Shown piece by piece: positions 42,346 through 52,490 of a stretch of 64,000 nt of DNA. The stretch comes from Semisulcospira habei. Its lineage: Eukaryota > Mollusca > Gastropoda > Semisulcospiridae. The notes beneath the pieces were generated by a model. The model was not told the DNA's origin. It did not search any database and saw only the letters and a program-made list of their open reading frames with translations. The DNA is taken from the NCBI GenBank assembly GCA_036245525.1, contig BTPG01000007.1, positions 166,928,976-166,992,975 on the forward strand, given 5' to 3'. Position numbers and translations under genes: made by a program. Within the stretch, counting starts at the first letter, position 1; each line of letters opens with the position of its first letter.

Positions 42346-42560
42346 TTTATTTTGTGAAAAGCCCGATTTTCATTGTCATACAACCAAGTCTCGCTTTTCA
42401 CAACAATATGGATTTACTATCTTTTGCCTTCAAGTCAGTTTTTGTGAAAAGCGAGATCGTCACTGCTACACAATGCAAATCTCGCTTTTTACAAACATGA
42501 ACTTACTGTCTTGTGCCTTCCAGTCCATTTATTGTGAAAAGCGACATTTTCAATGTAGAA
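42346..42560. repeat. Pal-F units, about 2.5 tandem copies of ~89 bp
   Basis: TTGTGAAAAGCCCGATTTTC (about 42353), TTGTGAAAAGCGAGATCGTC (42441) and TTGTGAAAAGCGACATTTTC (42532) each start a hairpin closed by AAGTCTCGCTTTTCACAA or AAATCTCGCTTTTTACAA. The units are joined by a TTTACTATCTTTTGCCTTCA-like spacer. Single related hairpins occur near 43140 and 44415. Confidence 0.75.
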
Positions 42561-42711
42561 CACTGTGTTCCGTTTGTGGTTGTGTTATTCTTTTTAGGGC
42601 ATATTTGTGTTGATCATAGGAAAGATCCGGTGTTCAGCTGAGTTATTTTAGATAAGAACATGTACCTTTTTAGAATGATTCGTTTTCTTTTGCATGGCGA
42701 ATTGCGATCGA

Positions 42712-42713
<2 letters not shown>

Positions 42714-42788
<75 letters not shown>

Positions 42789-42810
42789 CGTGTGTGTGTG
42801 TGTGTGTGTA
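42714..42810. repeat. (GT)n microsatellite
   Basis: About 45 GT units with one GGC interruption near 42787. Confidence 0.97.
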
Positions 42811-42848
42811 GAATGTTGCACATTGTTACAAAGTTCGACCTAGATTAA

Positions 42849-42926
42849 GACAGTGTATCAAATGAAGATGCCGTATAAGAGACAGTGTATCAAATGAAGA
42901 TGCCGTATAAGAGACAGTGTATCAAA
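42849..42926. repeat. 32-bp tandem repeat, 2.4 copies
   Basis: GACAGTGTATCAAATGAAGA then TGCCGTATAAGA, starting at 42849 and 42881, with a partial third at 42913. The junction GTATAAGAGACAG matches 13 bases of the Tn5 mosaic end (from memory). Confidence 0.85.
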
Positions 42927-43214
42927 GTTTGGATGCATTTGTGAGAGTGTGGAGGCATTGTACTAAGAGTGCATCGTGAAAAATAAAGTACTGTTGGAAC
43001 TGTTACTCCAGTCTGGTTTACAACCTTGTGCCACGTGTGACGAGTTGCAACTGAGTGAGGTTTTTCTACAAGAACCCTACGTGAGTGTGTCTGGTGTGAT
43101 TGCATCATATTACGACCACGACTACCACGTAACACACTGGAAAGCTCGCTTTTCACACAATGGGCTAACTTTACTGCCTTCTGCCTTCGCGACAAGAAAG
43201 TACAAAGAGCGCAG

Positions 43215-43331
43215 GTCTGACAAGAGACATAATTCCTCATAAGCCCCCGCGACTGCGGGGACTCATGAGAATTATTTATGTCTCTTGCAGCTGGGCAGCG
43301 TTTGCTTTACCCAGACAGTTTAAGGGGTTAA
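43215..43331. mobile_element. Pal-B MITE, left flank missing
   Basis: ACAAGAGACATAATTCCTCA pairs with TGAGAATTATTTATGTCTCT around AGCCCCCGCGACTGCGGGG. Both arms carry the copy-specific ATAATTC/GAATTAT change. The right end is CCAGACAGTTTAAGGGGTTA. A lone Pal-F arm (GCTCGCTTTTCACAC) lies just left at about 43143. Confidence 0.75.
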
Positions 43332-43694
43332 ACCCCAACAAACCTCACCTAGTCTTTAAAAGACAGCTCTAAGATTGGGGAATGTCCACGCAGCACTCAG
43401 AGCTTAACACATAACAGACGTACAGCGTTCAGATCCGCGGGTTTGTGCTATTGTAGATTCGTGCGCGATACGCGCTGGTCATCGTGTGATTATCTTATCA
43501 AGAATTGCACATTAGCATTCCTTACAAATGACTGTGTGGGACGCTAAACTGAACGCGTCATTCTGAAGGAAACAGGTGGTCTAGAAATTACATTTTTAAA
43601 GCTTCAGCCGGACGGTATATGAACACACGCTCCGGCCTGTCGCGTCATTTGAATCATAGCTGTCAGCGAGTAAGCACAGAGATAGTGGTTGGTT
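43332..43694. other. Intergenic, nothing recognised
   Basis: No gene or repeat supported in this stretch. Confidence 0.4.
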
Positions 43695-43740
43695 ATTGGA
43701 GATCAACGCCGAGCTGGCGACTAAGGCCATTTCACGGGGG
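43695..43740. repeat. Short repeat M (AACGCCGAGCTGGCGACTAA)
   Basis: The phrase AACGCCGAGCTGGCGACTAA plus GGCCATTTCACGG recurs at 47059-47094 and, shorter, at 57148-57170. It may be the conserved 3' end of an unknown SINE or LINE. Confidence 0.5.
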
Positions 43741-43849
43741 CACAGACTGAGACGCCGGGGCTGCGTGTGTAGCCGAAAGTAAACCTTCGGGGACCGACCC
43801 TATGTGATCGGTATATCATAATATGACTTACCGACCAAAACGTTATGCC

Positions 43850-43975
43850 AAGCGTGTAAAATGCAGAGAATAACCCAACGAAGAAAAAAGCACGCTTAGA
43901 AAAGACAGTTACAATACATTGTGTTGTAACTGTCTTTTCTAAGTGTGTTTCTTTTTTCGTTGGGTTATTCTTGGA
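43850..43975. mobile_element. Pal-H hairpin, complete outer stem
   Basis: AAGCGTGTAAAATGCAGAGA, AACCCAACGAAGAAAAAAGC and AGAAAAGACAGTTACAATAC pair with GTTGTAACTGTCTTTTCTAA and CTTTTTTCGTTGGGTTATTC. The loop is only a few bases long. It is the same outer stem as 3591-3752 without the inner palindrome. Confidence 0.82.
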
Positions 43976-44067
43976 ATATGACTTGTACAGTAGGTCTAGT
44001 ATATTATAGCATAGTAAAATATATGTACAGTACAGGCCACCGCAGTGCCTCCCTCCTCCCTCCTGGC

Positions 44068-44165
44068 GGGGGGGGGGGGGGGGGGGGGGATCGGAGTGGC
44101 TCAGGCGATACAGCGAGCGTCTGACTCTCGATCGTAAAGTCGTGGATTAGAATCCCAGTGGGGTT
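44068..44165 (+). mobile_element. Poly-G plus tRNA-like SINE head
   Basis: A G-tract to 44089 is followed by GATCGGAGTGGCTCAGGCGA (A-box-like), GCGTCTGACTCTCGATCG and GTCGTGGATTAGAATCCCAG (B-box-like). It resembles the minus-strand fragment at 26395. Not a clean tRNA fold. Confidence 0.55.
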
Positions 44166-44206
44166 AATATTTGACTGAAATCACCTTCGTCGTGGACAAA
44201 AGACGT

Positions 44207-44268
44207 TAACCCGTTGGATGTCGGTAGAGGTTTTAGTCGCGATGATTCCCACAGGAACAAGAAAAAAA
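44207..44268. mobile_element. Left half of Pal-C
   Basis: TTAACCCGTTGGATGTCGGT then GATGATTCCCACAGGAACAA; the right arm is lost. A Pal-F hairpin remnant (TTGTGAAAACCGATATTTTC ... AAATCTTCCTTTTCACAA) lies at 44415-44470. Confidence 0.6.
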
Positions 44269-44503
44269 TCCTGTTATAACTGAACTGAACTGAGGATATA
44301 ACCTTTCGAAGGCCCGTAACTATAGCACTTCCGGTATGAACGGAAGTGCAAGACTGCCTCTTTCACAGATAGTGTGGCGAAAGGTCAACCATGCTGGCAA
44401 AAGGTAGTCATTTTTTGTGAAAACCGATATTTTCATCGTTATACAATGAGAAATCTTCCTTTTCACAAAATGGACCTTTAACTTACATGCACATTAATGC
44501 ATG

Positions 44504-44718
44504 CACATTAACTCATTCAGCCCGACGCACGTATTTCCCAAATTTTGGAGGCGTCATCTAACGACTATGCACCTGTTGCAGGAGATGGATCGACCATAAA
44601 TCAAGGGTAGTGCCAGATTAGCTTGGCGCCTGTCGGCGCCAAGCTAATCTAGCACTACCCTTGAATTATCATGGTCGACCCATCTCCTGCTGTAGTGCGT
44701 CAGGGTTGAATGGGCTAA
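44504..44718. mobile_element. Pal-A MITE
   Basis: TTAACTCATTCAGCCCGACG; long left flank GTCATCTAACGACTATGCAC; arms CAAGGGTAGTGCCAGATTAG and CTAATCTAGCACTACCCTTG around GGCGCCTGTCGGCGCC; right end GTCAGGGTTGAATGGGCTAA. Confidence 0.88.
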
Positions 44719-44808
44719 CATCAAATATAAATCGACAGTGGAACAAAACAACTGAGACTGACAAAGATACCGCTGTTCCACTGACACAATCAAGGAGCGA
44801 TTATGATT

Positions 44809-44878
44809 GTGTGCTGGTGTGTGATTTTGGACCTTACGGCTGGAAGTCGTAAGGTTCAAAATCACACACCAGCACACG
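44809..44878. mobile_element. Pal-E hairpin
   Basis: TGTGTGCTGGTGTGTGATTT pairs with AAATCACACACCAGCACACG around GGACCTTACGGCTGGAAGTC. Here both arms carry GTGTGTGA/TCACACAC where the copy at 23565 has TCTGTGA/TCACAGGC, so again arms co-vary. Confidence 0.85.
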
Positions 44879-45199
44879 GTGTATCTCTGTTCGTGAACAC
44901 GTGTACAAGTGAAGTGCAACATTATACGACAGTTGTATTCTTCCTGCATCTTCTGGTGACATTGAATAGCGGAGACACATACAATGTGAATAAAGTACAA
45001 GTGTGTCAATATACAGAAGTGTGGCATATTCGGACACATCATAACATACGTACGGTTGACCGCGCAGGACGTGTCAATTGCTACATCAGTGACGCTTCAG
45101 AGCATACAAGTTCAGTGTGACAACATCTAATCACTCTGCAAGAAACAGCTGGCGCCCTCTCATCACATATGTACGGTTGGCCAAAACACCGTGAAGTAA

Positions 45200-45360
45200 G
45201 TCATTAGTACATGTATTAAGTACTTAATACATGTATTAAGGCAGCCAATGAATAGTCCAGATATCGACACACGTGACAGACTTTTAACATGTATTAAGTC
45301 AGCAGTAGATGCAATAAATACTTAATACATGTACTATTGAATCAGCCAATCAAAGCAGCG
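45200..45360. promoter_or_regulatory. Subterminal ACATGTA / AGCCAAT motif cluster
   Basis: TAGTACATGTATTAAG, TTAATACATGTATTAA, TAACATGTATTAAG and TTAATACATGTACTA are interleaved with CAGCCAATGAAT (45242) and CAGCCAATCAAAG (45344). In the right arm inverted equivalents (GATTGGTTGG 56016, GATTGGCTGG 55952, GATTGGCTGT 55885) are spaced 64-67 bp. They may serve as transposase binding sites and as CCAAT promoter boxes for exon 1, 50 bp downstream. Confidence 0.55.
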
Positions 45361-45392
45361 CTTACAGTTTGCAAAATGTGTTGTGAGTAAAC

Positions 45393-45495
45393 ATGGCGGA
45401 AGGACAGACATTTCTTCGCCGTGCGCTACAAAGATTGACACATTGTGGCAACTCGCTGATACCTGGTGTGGATCCACCTGCTGTAATATCACAAG
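45393..45495 (+). CDS. Integrase-like gene, exon 1
   Basis: ATG at 45393 in context AACATGG starts MAEGQTFLRRALQRLTHCGN, then SLIPGVDPPAVISQ, ending at a donor G|GTATGT (phase 1). In the integrase-core proteins I recall from invertebrate and fish genomes the N-terminus has this shape, but that is memory, not a search. It lies inside the left terminal repeat, so the TIR supplies the promoter. Confidence 0.65.
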
Positions 45496-46825
45496 GTATG
45501 TAAAATATTCATGCATTTATCCCTTCGAATATACAGTTAATACCATAGAAAGCGTCAACGGACTCCAAATTTCTAATAGGATGTTACCTCGGTGAAACTG
45601 GGTCACAGTCCTACTAAAACCCGAAATAACCTGTCCTAAGCTAAAATAACCATATCTGTAACTATTATTGCGTACCTAAACACAAAATAATCATGTTTTA
45701 GAAGTTTGATTTACATTACCATGATTTAGTTTAGTTGTACTAGTAAGCCGTTTTCCACTGCTGTTGTTGCGTCGATTACTTCCCTTGCTACACGATCGCG
45801 CTGTCTGAAAACAGTCGGAATAACCTCTCCTAAACCAAAATAACCACATAAACACATTCTGTTAAGTACTTAAAGTCGAAATATTCTTATATTTGAGGTT
45901 GTAGGTGCCGTAAAAGTTGTTTATTTAGCATTAGAAAGCTTCGAAGGGATCGTTCTTTGAGCCTCTTGATCTATGCCTGTCTTCACCCTACGCGCATTCG
46001 CCCAGACCGTTCGGCCCAAACACATTTCGTCCAATGACGTTTCATCCCCGATGCTATTTAATGAAACACATTACGCTATGAACGGTCCAAGGTAATCAGT
46101 TGACATTCAAAGAGAACATAACAGGACCGTTTCTGGTCTCAAATATAAACGTTTCCGAGACTCTTATTTTTTTTCTATTAAAAAAAAAGAGGAATCCTAA
46201 TTTCATGTTAATACATAAAGACAGTCTTATTGCATTGCAGCGTCCTAAAGTCACAATGAATTTAATTAATATTGATAGTATGGCCTCTAAACATGATATA
46301 TGATTGGTTTAGCGGAGAATCAAACGTTGATTCTTGAATTTGGAACTTGAACTAGTGCCAGCGAAAAGTCGTCAAAGGTAAAATACTCTCAACGATCTGC
46401 CAATTTTCACTCAATTGGCAGTGTGGCTTTTAAATGCAGCATGCAAAAAGTAAGCTCCGAGAAATTATTGGCTCTGGTGACATCTTTCACAGTGAAGACA
46501 AAGACCAGGCAAAGGGCAGTTGCATGAGTGAGCTTAGTCCTGCACCTTTAGCATGCTTTTTGAGAATTATTAATAATTTAATTTAGTTTCAGGCTAGCAG
46601 ACTGAGCTGACCAATTGTTTAGAGTATATATTCACTGGTTGTATTAAATTCCCATACCGGTGCTGTTTTCATCTCTTTGATTTTGTTTTGTTATGTGTCT
46701 ATTACTAGTATTAGTTAGGCTTGGTCAGCATTCTAATAAGAGTATTGAGTAATTTGGCATTTGTTGATTGGGATGCTGAGGAATTTAGATAATATACATG
46801 CAGAGATGTCTTTCTGTAATTGCAG

Positions 46826-46958
46826 CCTGGAATCACTAGAGTGGAGCATTGCGCAAGTGTCTGGCCGTACTCTTCCAGTGGAAACGGCAGCGTCACTGAA
46901 AGATCAGGTGACGCAGATATTGGAGGAGTCCCGAAAATGCCAGAATCCCATGCGCCAA
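46826..46958 (+). CDS. Integrase-like gene, exon 2
   Basis: After acceptor TTCTGTAATTGCAG (or the CTAG at 46839, which restores phase 1) the frame reads LESLEWSIAQVSGRTLPVET then AASLKDQVTQILEESRKCQN, ending CAA|GTAAGT in phase 0. A helical, charged segment consistent with the coil that precedes the HTH in this family. Confidence 0.65.
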
Positions 46959-47454
46959 GTAAGTTGTATTTTATTGACATAGTGACATGGTTTGCCCCAT
47001 TGTACCTCTATTTGATTTTTAATCCTGCAAAAAGTGAGAACATTTAGTTATTTGGGTTTAACGCCGAGCAGGCGACTAAGGCCATCTCACGGCGGGAAAA
47101 AGTGAGAACACATAGTCAGACTGGAGCCCATGTCTTGTACAAGACTGAGAAAAAATATAACGCAGCTCTTAGTCTTACACGGGTTGTTTCTCTTTCACTA
47201 GTGAAACTTTCAGTACACTTTGCGAATAATTTTCTTAGAAAAAAGTACACCTTCCTTAACTGTGAAAAGTGTAGAGGACAGGTGGGAACATTTTCTTTGT
47301 ACATTTACACATGTAGTAACAATACACTACATACATCATTGTACACAACATATGTGATAGGCAGTGCCTCAGGGAATGTGCTGTCTTCACTGTAGTCATT
47401 GCTGGGCCACTTTGTAGCATCGCCATGGATTAATAATTCTTTTTTTGTTGGCAG

Positions 47455-47620
47455 CCCACAGTACTTACAGAGTTTGGTGTGTTTCCAGGGGTGAGGCCCA
47501 CGCTCCTCGATACCACATACCTGAGGAACAGCTGCAGTTGCTGCAGGATGTGCATTTCAGGACAACAGAAATGGCTAAAATACTTGAAGTTTCAGTCGCA
47601 ACTGTGAATTCAAGGCTAAG
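47455..47620 (+). pseudogene. Integrase-like gene, exon 3 with HTH, frame-shifted
   Basis: Acceptor TTTTTTTGTTGGCAG. In the phase-0 frame it reads PTVLTEFGVFPGVRP; the meaningful frame then changes near 47500 to RYHIPEEQLQLLQDVHFRTT and EMAKILEVSVATVNSRLR, a Fis/resolvase-like helix-turn-helix. It ends at AAG|GTATGT in phase 2. The shift marks a disabled copy, or an error near GAGGCCCACGCTCCTCG. Confidence 0.75.
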
Positions 47621-48002
47621 GTATGTTGCAAAATGAGTAGCTGATATGACTTTAAGAATGGCATTATTGACTCAGGCAGCATTTGATATATATAATGACG
47701 TACTCTGCCATTAAGTAATTTTGTTAAGAGTTTGTTTCTGGGTCCTGTGTGCATTCCAAGTAATGGCTTGTAATGACACATTCACAGCTAAAAATAGCTA
47801 AGAACACTCCTGCAAACAAACCTTGGCTTGGCAGATGTTGCCACTGATAGTGTTCTGTGGGAAGTAATTGCGAAGCTGTTGAAGTTAGATCCATAGGCAA
47901 AGAGTTAAGACATCCACATGCATTTGTGGTTGATGTATGATACTGGTAAAAAATGTACATAAACTAGATGTGTTTCAATTATTGGCTTTTGCTTGTTGGC
48001 AG

Positions 48003-48080
48003 AGAAAACGATATCCTTCAGAGGAGCAGATTCTCACAAATTGCAGACGCTGAATTAGATTAGCTGGTTTGCCCAACAAG
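48003..48080 (+). pseudogene. Integrase-like gene, exon 4 with stop codon
   Basis: After acceptor GTTGGCAG it reads RENDILQRSRFSQIADAELD, then TAG (48061-48063), then LVCPTR and donor AAG|GTGAGC. The stop truncates the protein just before the catalytic core would begin. Confidence 0.7.
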
Positions 48081-49258
48081 GTGAGCAACTGGAAACAAAA
48101 AGATCGGGTCAAATTCAGTTGCTGCAAGGTTAAAGGGCAAAGGAACGGTTGTCCAGGTACACACTTTTAACACTTTTTAAAATTTTACTGGAGCCTTTTA
48201 AAGAATAGGTCAGCAAATAATCAGAAATGCCTGTTTCGTGGTACCTATTCAATTTTTTACAGCGATTTTAAAAAACTTTTAAGGGCCAAAAGGTAGCTGA
48301 GTTCTTATACATACTAAATTCATTTGACCCCTCGCAAAGGGTTCAAAGAAGGTTGGTACATTTCCAGAAAACATTTTCACTGACACAAAGCCATCCCTTT
48401 ACTTAACCCATTTAGCCCTGATGCACTAGCGTTTGACAATGACAATTCAGGGGTAGTGCCAAATTAGCTTGGTGTCAGATATCATGGTCGATTCAGCTCC
48501 TGCAACTGGTACATAGTCCATTTGACACATTCAAAATGTGGAAATGCAGCCATGCGGTAAAATGACTTAAGGCACTTAAACTGTGGCTCATTTCAGTGGC
48601 CAAAAGGTCACAAAATATTGTTGTTGGGGCTTCTGTTTTTACAACTGCTTCAAGGGTCTGTAGGCCCCCAGGTGTGCACACAGACCCCCATCTGAGTATA
48701 ATAACGGGTCAGAAAATTTATTTAAGAAATATTTCATCATTTCCATGTTCTTTAGTTTAAAATTAAATAACTGGTGAATTAAACATTCAAAGCCTAACTC
48801 CCTCTCCCTGAGTGATTGGTAATCTCTTTTACACACAACAGTGAGCACATGCGTGCGCGCAGGACACACACATGCATGCATGTCGACCACGTGTCTTCTT
48901 CGTGCTGAAGTTATTAGAACACGCAACCAAAACCTCTGAAAGTGTCGCAGTGCTGCACACAGCACAGTATCTTCTTGGGCACTATTCGGCGGTGTAAAAC
49001 AGTCAGAGGGTGATAGTATATATGACAGCGTCTTGTCGAAACCATAGCATTTGAGCTTTTTTTTCTTTTTTTTTCATCATTTCGTCATTGAAAATCGCGT
49101 ATGATTCGTGATTCGAAAGTGATAAGTGATTCGACAACGCCAGCAGTTTATGCAGTTTAGTCATACATGTGAACTGTGCAAGTTGTTAATTTCTCCTCCT
49201 TTTTTATTTTTTATTTTTGTGTCCTTTTACAAAATCTGTTGTTTCTTTCTTAATGAAG
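48081..49258. other. Region where the integrase catalytic core is expected but absent
   Basis: No DDE-type motif or tryptophan-rich core is visible in any frame. The stretch holds a decayed Pal-A (48403-48570: TTTAGCCCTGATGCACTAGC ... GGGGTAGTGCCAAATTAGCT) and AT-rich sequence. An internal deletion is the simplest explanation. Confidence 0.6.
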
Positions 49259-49519
49259 CTGTGAGAGACATATTTGAAGGACATCAGCTTGAGGCTACCA
49301 TTGCTGCAGATGATGAAAGGCAGCTGCCAGCACCCACAGGTCAGGCAAGAGAAGTTGAACGAATCTCGTGCCCTTTGATGAATGACAGACTTCAGCTTCT
49401 CAAGGCTACTGTCGACCCGTTGTCCTCCAGAACTACGGCTGGACAGCATGAGGAAGTTAGGAGTGCGGCTTTACGAGGATGTCCTGAGATTCATTGCCGA
49501 CAATGAAATATCTGCATTG
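49259..49519 (+). pseudogene. Integrase-like gene, C-terminal exon, frame-shifted
   Basis: The acceptor tract CTGTTGTTTCTTTCTTAATG then AAG leads into AVRDIFEGHQLEATIAADDE and VERISCPLMNDRLQLLKATV then DPLSS. The sense then moves to a second frame with LYEDVLRFIADNEISAL up to donor TTG|GTAATA. The ...CPL...L..TVDPL...LY..VL pattern matches the C-terminus of the integrase proteins as I remember them. Confidence 0.65.
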
Positions 49520-51225
49520 GTAATAATGTGTTTGGGCACACTTTGTTTCCAGTTACACAATGCTTTCATTGGCATTTACATTACAATGATTACATGCCCA
49601 TGGGCCTGTCACATCTCCACTTGTTAAAATTAATCATGTATGCCTGCTAGTGCTACTAAAGTGTTAGTAAGGACTTCATAAATACACAGTAAAGAATTCT
49701 TGACAACCGGGTATGTACTTCCCAATGCAAGGCATCATTCAGTGTAACTGTAAGCTACTTTGTGGGTTAAATACAAACTTATCAAAGATGTGGACCATGT
49801 ATTTTATCTATGCTCTGACTTGAAACACAGATTTTCCCACGCAAACTGTCTGTTCAGGGGTGAACAAAGGTCTGAATTGTTCCGCCGTTTCGAGGATTTC
49901 CTCGGTAATCTCGCCGATTTTCCGCTCCTCAAACTACTATTTACTATACTACTACTACTGTTTCCGTGTATAATTTCTTTCGCCTTTTTAATTTCCGCTT
50001 TTTTTTTTTCAAAGTCAATTCAGACCTTTGGTGATGCTTACCGATGTGTGCATGCAGTTTAAAGTAGTCTCTATGAAGAGCTAATCAGCATCTGTACATG
50101 GTTAGTGCTAGTAAGTTACTATCAGTATGATAGTGCTCCTATGGCATGTAATTGATGTAGCAAGAGTACGCAGTGGCTGAAAACATGATACATGAGGAAA
50201 ACGGTGAAAACATTTGGGTTTTTGTTACATTGCTTAACTTCCAAACAACACCAAGATTTTCTCAGGATGTGAAAAAGGAAACAGCATGCCAGTAAAAGAA
50301 AAGTAGACAGCTAGTACCCAGACAGACTATACCTGTGCACCATAGTCATACTAGTGCAAGATGAAAAATATTTACTTTCCTATTTCTCATGCTTATTTGG
50401 GTTCAATTGAGTGTTTTCCGATACTGTGCCCCAGACCTGATTTCATACTGGTACCGTAGAAGACTTCGGGATGAAATCATCCTAGTGTTTGACTTCAGGT
50501 TATTCATTGCAGTAGATTGTGTATTTTGTTGTTTTATTTTTAAACTCACCTGTTACCTTTAGTAACAGCAATAGGAAATATAACTTTGAGACATTAACTG
50601 TGTATTTTTTGTGAAATAAACATGTACTTTCTTTACAGTTTTCTGAATTTTGTGTAATTTTATAAGGTTACAGATTTTGTTTAGACATGGTGAATGGAAC
50701 ACACAAATACAAGGTTTAGTCTGTGAACCGTTTTGAATCGACCAATCAACCATTCCCAGTTGCAAATGCAAATATTAGTGATTGATAATATGGTTTGCAA
50801 CACTTCCCCTTGCATGTCAGAAGGAGATAAAATGAACAAGAACTCCAATCCTGTGACACTATTGTGACACAATTAGCGATGACAGTGTTGCATGCGATAT
50901 GTTCGCTGATGATGCTGCTTACATATTATTGTTTAATTTTACTAGTATAGTCTGCCTGAGCAATTAAGCTTGCCTCGTGGGTTTTTTGTTGATGCAGATA
51001 ACATTTTAATAAGTCATGCACATGTTTTGTAACCATCTGTTGCACAAGTGTTTATGTTTGAAAAGTGATGGCAGGTAGTTTGGGGTTTTCAAGCACTGTA
51101 GAGCAAACCTGTTTTTAGTTGCAAGTTATACAAATGCTAATTGGCTGCATGCATGATTATAAAGATAATTCTCTTTGTTTGCTTAACGACTACCTCCCCC
51201 CCCCCCCCCCTCTCCACCCATCCAT
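49520..51225. other. Interior of the 11-kb element, nothing recognised
   Basis: AT-rich. The AAGTAATTTTGTTAAG-type phrases give no feature. A fragment TTGTTACATTGCTTAACTTC ... CACCAAGATTTTCTCAGGAT at 50222-50272 looks like the tail end of a SINE-2 copy. No coding exon supported. Confidence 0.5.
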
Positions 51226-51635
51226 TGGGGGCGGTCCGTGGCACAGTGGTTAAGGCGCCTGCCACCAGTGCTAAAGGTGCGAGATTCGATTATGGGTTTT
51301 CGGCGTTGGACTTTTCTCCTGTCAGTAGTAAGTGTCACCGTTAATTCAGGCGGATCGTCGGGGGGTTTTTCTCCGGGTACTCCGGCTCTTCCTCCCCCTC
51401 CCCTATGGTACCGGTTTCAGGTCACTTTATAAAATTTCAAATACAAGCGATCGAAATTTCCAAAACCTCAGTAGTTGAGCTGACCCCTCACACCACGTGA
51501 ATATCCTGTGCTTGTCTTGTACTGTGTTTGTCTTTAGTGTGTGTCACGTGAGCGTGCATGTTGGGTTCAGTTCGTGGCTCTTTGAGCCGATTCCCAGAAT
51601 AGGGAAAAGCGCCTATATAATAACCGGTATTATTG
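51226..51635 (+). mobile_element. tRNA-derived SINE (SINE-1), older copy
   Basis: GGGGGCGGTCCGTGGCACAG then GTTAAGGCGCCTGCCACCAG (A box), GATTCGATTATGGG (B box, degraded), CTCCGGGTACTCCGGCTCTT, CACGTGAGCGTGCATGTTGG and the tail GAAAAGCGCCTATATAATAA. It inserted in the 11-kb element. Confidence 0.87.
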
Positions 51636-51934
51636 GCATTTCTATTTTGTTTTAACTATTGTGCCAATTTCTGTTTGTTTTTTGGGTTTTTTTTTTTTTT
51701 TGTTGGTTATTTTTTTGTAAGCGCCCTTCCAACACTCTAGTCAGTATTATATGTCACTGGAGGCAATTTTTAAATACTTTTTTTAAAATTCTGTGTTGCT
51801 AGAATCAATATGACAGGTCATGGTTGCCTGCATATTTACATTTATTATTAATATTATGGTTTCATGGTTACATTTTTAAAATTGTACCGATGCCAGTTGA
51901 TCAGTATTATGTACATAAATTTGACTCTCTTTTT

Positions 51935-52143
51935 AACCCATTACATCCTGATGCTGATTTTGTCAGATTTGCTTATTGTCCTATGAAGGCTACATTAATA
52001 TTATGCGACAGATCAACCATTTTAGTTCATGGGTAGTGCCAGAATAGCTTGGTGCCTCAGGTGCCAAGCTATTCTGGCACCACCCTTGAACTATCATAGT
52101 CAATTAACTTCAAGCAGGAGTGTATCAGGATGAAAAGGGTTAA
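51935..52143. mobile_element. Pal-A MITE (CATTACATCCTG type)
   Basis: TTAACCCATTACATCCTGAT ... TCAGGATGAAAAGGGTTAA. Hairpin TCATGGGTAGTGCCAGAATA / TATTCTGGCACCACCCTTGA around GGTGCCTCAGGTGCC. The central GGCGCC has become GGTGCC in one arm and GGTGCC in the other, another co-varying change. Confidence 0.85.
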
Positions 52144-52490
52144 TAAGGACATGTCATATGAAATTCTTTTCTTTTCATAACCAATGTTGTTTGTGCCAAA
52201 TCCTGTATGTTTAGGAGGAAATTTTGTCTCCAATCGAATTGTCAGTATATTCTATTAATCTGTAAGAATGTTAGTCATGGGCGCAGTTTAAGAATGCGCT
52301 GTATACAAAATCTGTTATGTGTACAGATCCCATTGCCAGTACCTCAACATCTGTGTGTATATTCAGAGATGGTTTTTGTATGTCATGCATCAGAACAATT
52401 GTTTTTGCTAATTGTGGGCATGTTTTTTTTGTACATTTTGTGTATTGTTACAGACAGGTTTGTGTGGATGGGTAAGTGGGGGGTTAATTA

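Larger units (their letters stand above)
45166..46170 (+). repeat. Left terminal inverted repeat of the 11-kb element
   Basis: It begins TACGGTTGGCCAAAACACCG (right arm inverted: GACGGCCAAAGCAACAATAA) and continues with ACATGTATTAAG and AGCCAATC motifs. Exon 1 and its surroundings (about 45360-45600) have no counterpart in the right arm. Homology resumes from TAAAACCCGAAATAACCTGT to AAACGTTTCCGAGACTCTTA. Confidence 0.85.

Noticed and set aside
44091..44165. Functional tRNA gene
   Set aside because: A- and B-box-like motifs are present, but no convincing acceptor and anticodon stems; a related decayed piece lies at 26395, so SINE-derived.
47724..47960. Minus-strand frame inside the integrase introns
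   Set aside because: Intronic and antisense, no motif.
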